From Candidatus Dormiibacterota bacterium (GTDB lineage Bacteria > Chloroflexota > Dormibacteria > Aeolococcales > Bog-877), in the NCBI GenBank assembly GCA_030038765.1, contig JASHRA010000143.1, positions 1 through 7,431 of the forward strand: a stretch of DNA of 7,431 bases, written 5' to 3'. Positions within the stretch are counted from its first letter, which is position 1. The number at the start of each line of letters is the position of its first letter. Shown in pieces: positions 6,174 to 7,431 of this stretch. The notes under the pieces were generated by a model, which was given only the letters and a program-made list of their open reading frames with translations, did no database searches and was not told where the DNA came from. The translations under genes were made by a program, and so were the position numbers.

Positions 6174-6908
6174 ATGGGGGAGGCGGCGGGCCGTCCCCTC
6201 ATCGTCGGCCACCGCGGGGCGCGAGCCGAGGCCCCCGAGAACACGCTGGCGGGGTTCGACCACGCTGCCGCGGCCGGCGCGGACATGGTCGAGTTCGACG
6301 TCTGGTCGTGCCTCGGCGGCGAGGTGGTCGTGATCCACGACGGCGCCGTCTCGGGTCAGGCCGTCGGGTCCCTGGACAGGCTGGCCCTGAGCCGGCTCTG
6401 TGGCCACGCGGTGCCGCTCCTGGAGGAGGTGCTGGAGCTGCTCCGCGGACGCATCGGGATCGACGTCGAGATCAAGGACCCGGGCGCGACCCAGGGCGTC
6501 GTGACCCAGCTGCGGGATCTTTGGCGCGGCTCCCCGCCGCTGGTCTCGTCCTTCCTCCCGGATGTCCTGGCCGAGGTGCGAGCCCGGGAGCCGCTGCTGC
6601 CGCTCGGGCTGATCACGGCTGCGCCCCTGGGCCGGGGGGCGGCAGCCGATCTCGTTGACGGGGCCCGCAGCCTCGGGGTCTCGCATCTCGTCCTCTACCA
6701 CCGCCTGCTTCGGCCTCACGTGGTCCGGCGGGCGCTCCAGGCCGGGCTGCGGGTCGTGCCCTGGACCGTCAACCGGCCCGGGGAGCTGCGCCGGCTGCTG
6801 GGTCGGCCCGATCTCTGGGCGCTGGTGACCGACCGCCCCACGCTGGCCTCGCGGCTGCGACGGGAGGCCGCCGGCGGCCGGGAGGAAGGGGGCCCAGGAG
6901 AAGGCTGA
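6174..6908 (+). CDS. Glycerophosphodiester phosphodiesterase (GDPD family)
   Basis: GDPD enzymes hydrolyse glycerophosphodiesters from phospholipid turnover to glycerol-3-phosphate and an alcohol, using a metal in a TIM barrel. From ATG 6174 the protein has 244 residues, normal for a cytoplasmic GDPD. The active-site motifs are seen in order: GHRGARAEAPENT (12-24) with His13, Arg14 and Glu22; E40-F-D42 in GADMVEFDV; the general acid His55 in VVVIHD; E99 and K101 in GIDVEIKD; WTVN (197-200); and VTDRP (218-222). No signal peptide or membrane segment is seen. ATG 6138 is an alternative start adding 12 unremarkable residues directly beside the SOS box; neither start has a strong Shine-Dalgarno, and 6174 better fits the family's N-terminus. 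The gene is divergent from lexA and probably monocistronic. The C-terminal 20 residues are Arg/Gly/Glu-rich and probably disordered. The true substrate cannot be read from sequence. Confidence 0.92.
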   Translation: MGEAAGRPLIVGHRGARAEAPENTLAGFDHAAAAGADMVEFDVWSCLGGEVVVIHDGAVSGQAVGSLDRLALSRLCGHAVPLLEEVLELLRGRIGIDVEIKDPGATQGVVTQLRDLWRGSPPLVSSFLPDVLAEVRAREPLLPLGLITAAPLGRGAAADLVDGARSLGVSHLVLYHRLLRPHVVRRALQAGLRVVPWTVNRPGELRRLLGRPDLWALVTDRPTLASRLRREAAGGREEGGPGEG

Positions 6909-6911
6909 GCG

Positions 6912-6934
6912 CCGGGAGTGACCTGTTCACCCGG
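6912..6934 (+). terminator. Terminator-like hairpin after the GDPD gene, no T-run
   Basis: Starting 4 nt after the GDPD stop, CCGGGAGTGA and TCACCCGG form an 8-bp stem with a 2-nt bulge and the 5-nt loop CCTGT. The following bases are G-rich with no T-tract, so it is not a classical intrinsic terminator. Its position suggests a role in 3'-end formation or mRNA stability. Confidence 0.35.
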
Positions 6935-7128
6935 GGCCGGAGGGGCTGAGCGGGTGGCGCCGGTGGAGGGGCGGGGGAGGGCCGCGACGGACCGGAGCGA
7001 GAAACTCCAGTGTTTTGATAGAGTATCGACCCGCATGGCGCGGGAGAGGGCCCGAGCAGGTAGGCGATTGGCATCTTTCGTCCTGGCGGCTGGGCGACAG
7101 CGGGGCTTGAAGCGGGGAGGAGGCGGCT

Positions 7129-7142
7129 GGCCGGCGCCGGCC
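7129..7142. repeat. 14-bp palindrome GGCCGGCGCCGGCC
   Basis: This is a perfect 14-bp palindrome in the intergenic region. It consists only of G and C, so chance occurrence in this background is plausible. No T-run or loop marks it as a terminator. Confidence 0.5.
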
Positions 7143-7261
7143 GAGGCAGCGATGAGTCGAATCGGCCCCGGTGAAGGGCGCCCGGCTGGCGTGAGGCCCG
7201 CCCCCGGATCCGCCGCCGGAGGCCCAACGACCGCCTGTCGCCGCCTTCGGCTTCGGCAGGG

Positions 7262-7302
7262 CTCGGCTGGTCCTCGGGGCCGGCTCTCGACCTGTAGCCG
7301 AG
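7262..7302 (+). other. Intergenic RNA hairpin candidate
   Basis: CTCGGCT (7262-7268) pairs perfectly with AGCCGAG (7296-7302), and GGTC (7269-7272) pairs with GACC (7289-7292) across a 3-nt bulge, giving an 11-bp interrupted stem with a 16-nt loop. An imperfect hairpin at 7234-7260 (CCTG...CAGG arms) lies directly before it. It could be part of a structured leader or noncoding RNA, or a by-product of GC content. Confidence 0.3.
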
Positions 7303-7332
7303 GTGTCGGGCCGCACCTGCGGTAGTCCTGGC

Positions 7333-7379
7333 CCTCCGAGTCCATCAACCGAGTCCCAAAACGGAGGCACTCTCAGTTG
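7333..7379 (+). promoter_or_regulatory. Possible leader with a sequestered Shine-Dalgarno and TTG start
   Basis: CCTCCG (7333-7338) is perfectly complementary to CGGAGG (7362-7367). GGAGG (7363-7367) lies 9 nt before a TTG at 7377 whose frame stays open to the window end (about 18 codons). The 23-nt loop carries part of a direct repeat CGAGTCC (7337-7343 and 7350-7356). If a gene starts here, its ribosome site could be masked by this stem. The coding frame is too short to judge, so both gene and regulation are tentative. Confidence 0.25.
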
Positions 7380-7431
7380 CAGCCAAGCGCGCCGAGGCCA
7401 CGCCGTTCCAGCGCCGGACCAGCCCCGCCCC

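Larger units (their letters stand above)
6909..7431. other. Gene-poor right-hand region with hairpins and an AT-rich patch
   Basis: No convincing protein gene was found in these 523 bp. Open frames exist on both strands (about 150 residues at most), but their products are Pro/Gly/Arg-rich, have no recognisable motif and are typical of high-GC noncoding DNA. I checked by eye for tRNA, RNase P RNA, tmRNA, SRP RNA and common riboswitch cores and recognised none. What is visible: the post-GDPD hairpin, an AT-rich patch at 7001-7030 (18 of 30 bases A/T), a 14-bp palindrome at 7129-7142, a hairpin at 7262-7302 and a stem pairing to a GGAGG at 7333-7367. It may be the leader of a gene starting at or beyond the right edge. 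Confidence 0.6.

Noticed and set aside
6035..6286. Longer N-terminus for lexA reaching 6286
   Set aside because: The extra 84 residues have no LexA similarity, cross the promoter and the start of the opposite gene, and GGGAG before the ATG at 6034 fixes the normal start.
6918..7370. Open frames on both strands in the right intergenic region (135 and 147 residues)
   Set aside because: Low-complexity Gly/Arg/Pro/Ser products with no motif and no good ribosome site; they contradict each other on opposite strands.
6909..7431. Known structured RNA (RNase P RNA, tmRNA, SRP RNA, T-box, cobalamin or other riboswitch)
   Set aside because: None of the conserved cores was recognised by eye; covariance-model searches would be decisive but cannot be run here.
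1..7431. Novel defence, mobile or CRISPR system
   Set aside because: All gene-sized frames belong to known housekeeping families. No transposase, integrase, direct-repeat array or toxin-antitoxin pair is visible.

Overview
The window is a GC-rich chromosomal segment (roughly 70% G+C or more by eye; the third codon position is almost always G or C). Most of it is a compact housekeeping cluster for DNA repair, RNA modification and ribosome rescue. On the + strand are the 3' two-thirds of mutS (from the left edge to 1446), then mutL, miaA and hflX. Each gene overlaps the next by exactly 4 nt (CTGA, ATGA, GTGA), so the block reads as one translationally coupled operon. On the - strand, lexA converges on hflX and the two 3' ends overlap by 23 bp. 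Beyond lexA, after a 139-bp divergent regulatory region, a + strand gene encodes a cytoplasmic glycerophosphodiester phosphodiesterase (GDPD). The last ~520 bp have no convincing gene, but hold several GC-rich hairpins and one AT-rich patch.

Organism: the order mutS-mutL-miaA-hflX with lexA close by, and a LexA winged helix of the Bacillus type (recognition-helix text SSSTV), suggest a high-GC Bacillota lineage such as Symbiobacteriales, Thermaerobacterales or Limnochordia. This is inference; another high-GC phylum that keeps MutSL cannot be excluded. Actinomycetota are unlikely because most lack MutS/MutL. The hfq gene often found beside miaA is absent.

How the genes fit together: MutS finds mismatches and recruits MutL, here of the endonuclease-bearing type with an almost complete metal-site motif set. 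Both proteins carry candidate sliding-clamp peptides (QLALPL in MutS, QGLLEP in MutL), consistent with methyl-independent, clamp-directed repair. MiaA prenylates tRNA A37 and HflX splits stalled ribosomes. LexA represses the SOS regulon. The lexA upstream region has a plausible sigma-A promoter and two near-consensus Bacillus-type SOS boxes, one over the -35 element and one near the expected start of transcription, which fits autorepression.

I found no mobile element, CRISPR array, tRNA, rRNA or defence system, and no clear new system. The points most worth a second look are the SOS-box pair shared by lexA and the GDPD gene, the non-canonical mutL start, the divergent MiaA, and a possible Shine-Dalgarno-sequestering hairpin at the right edge.
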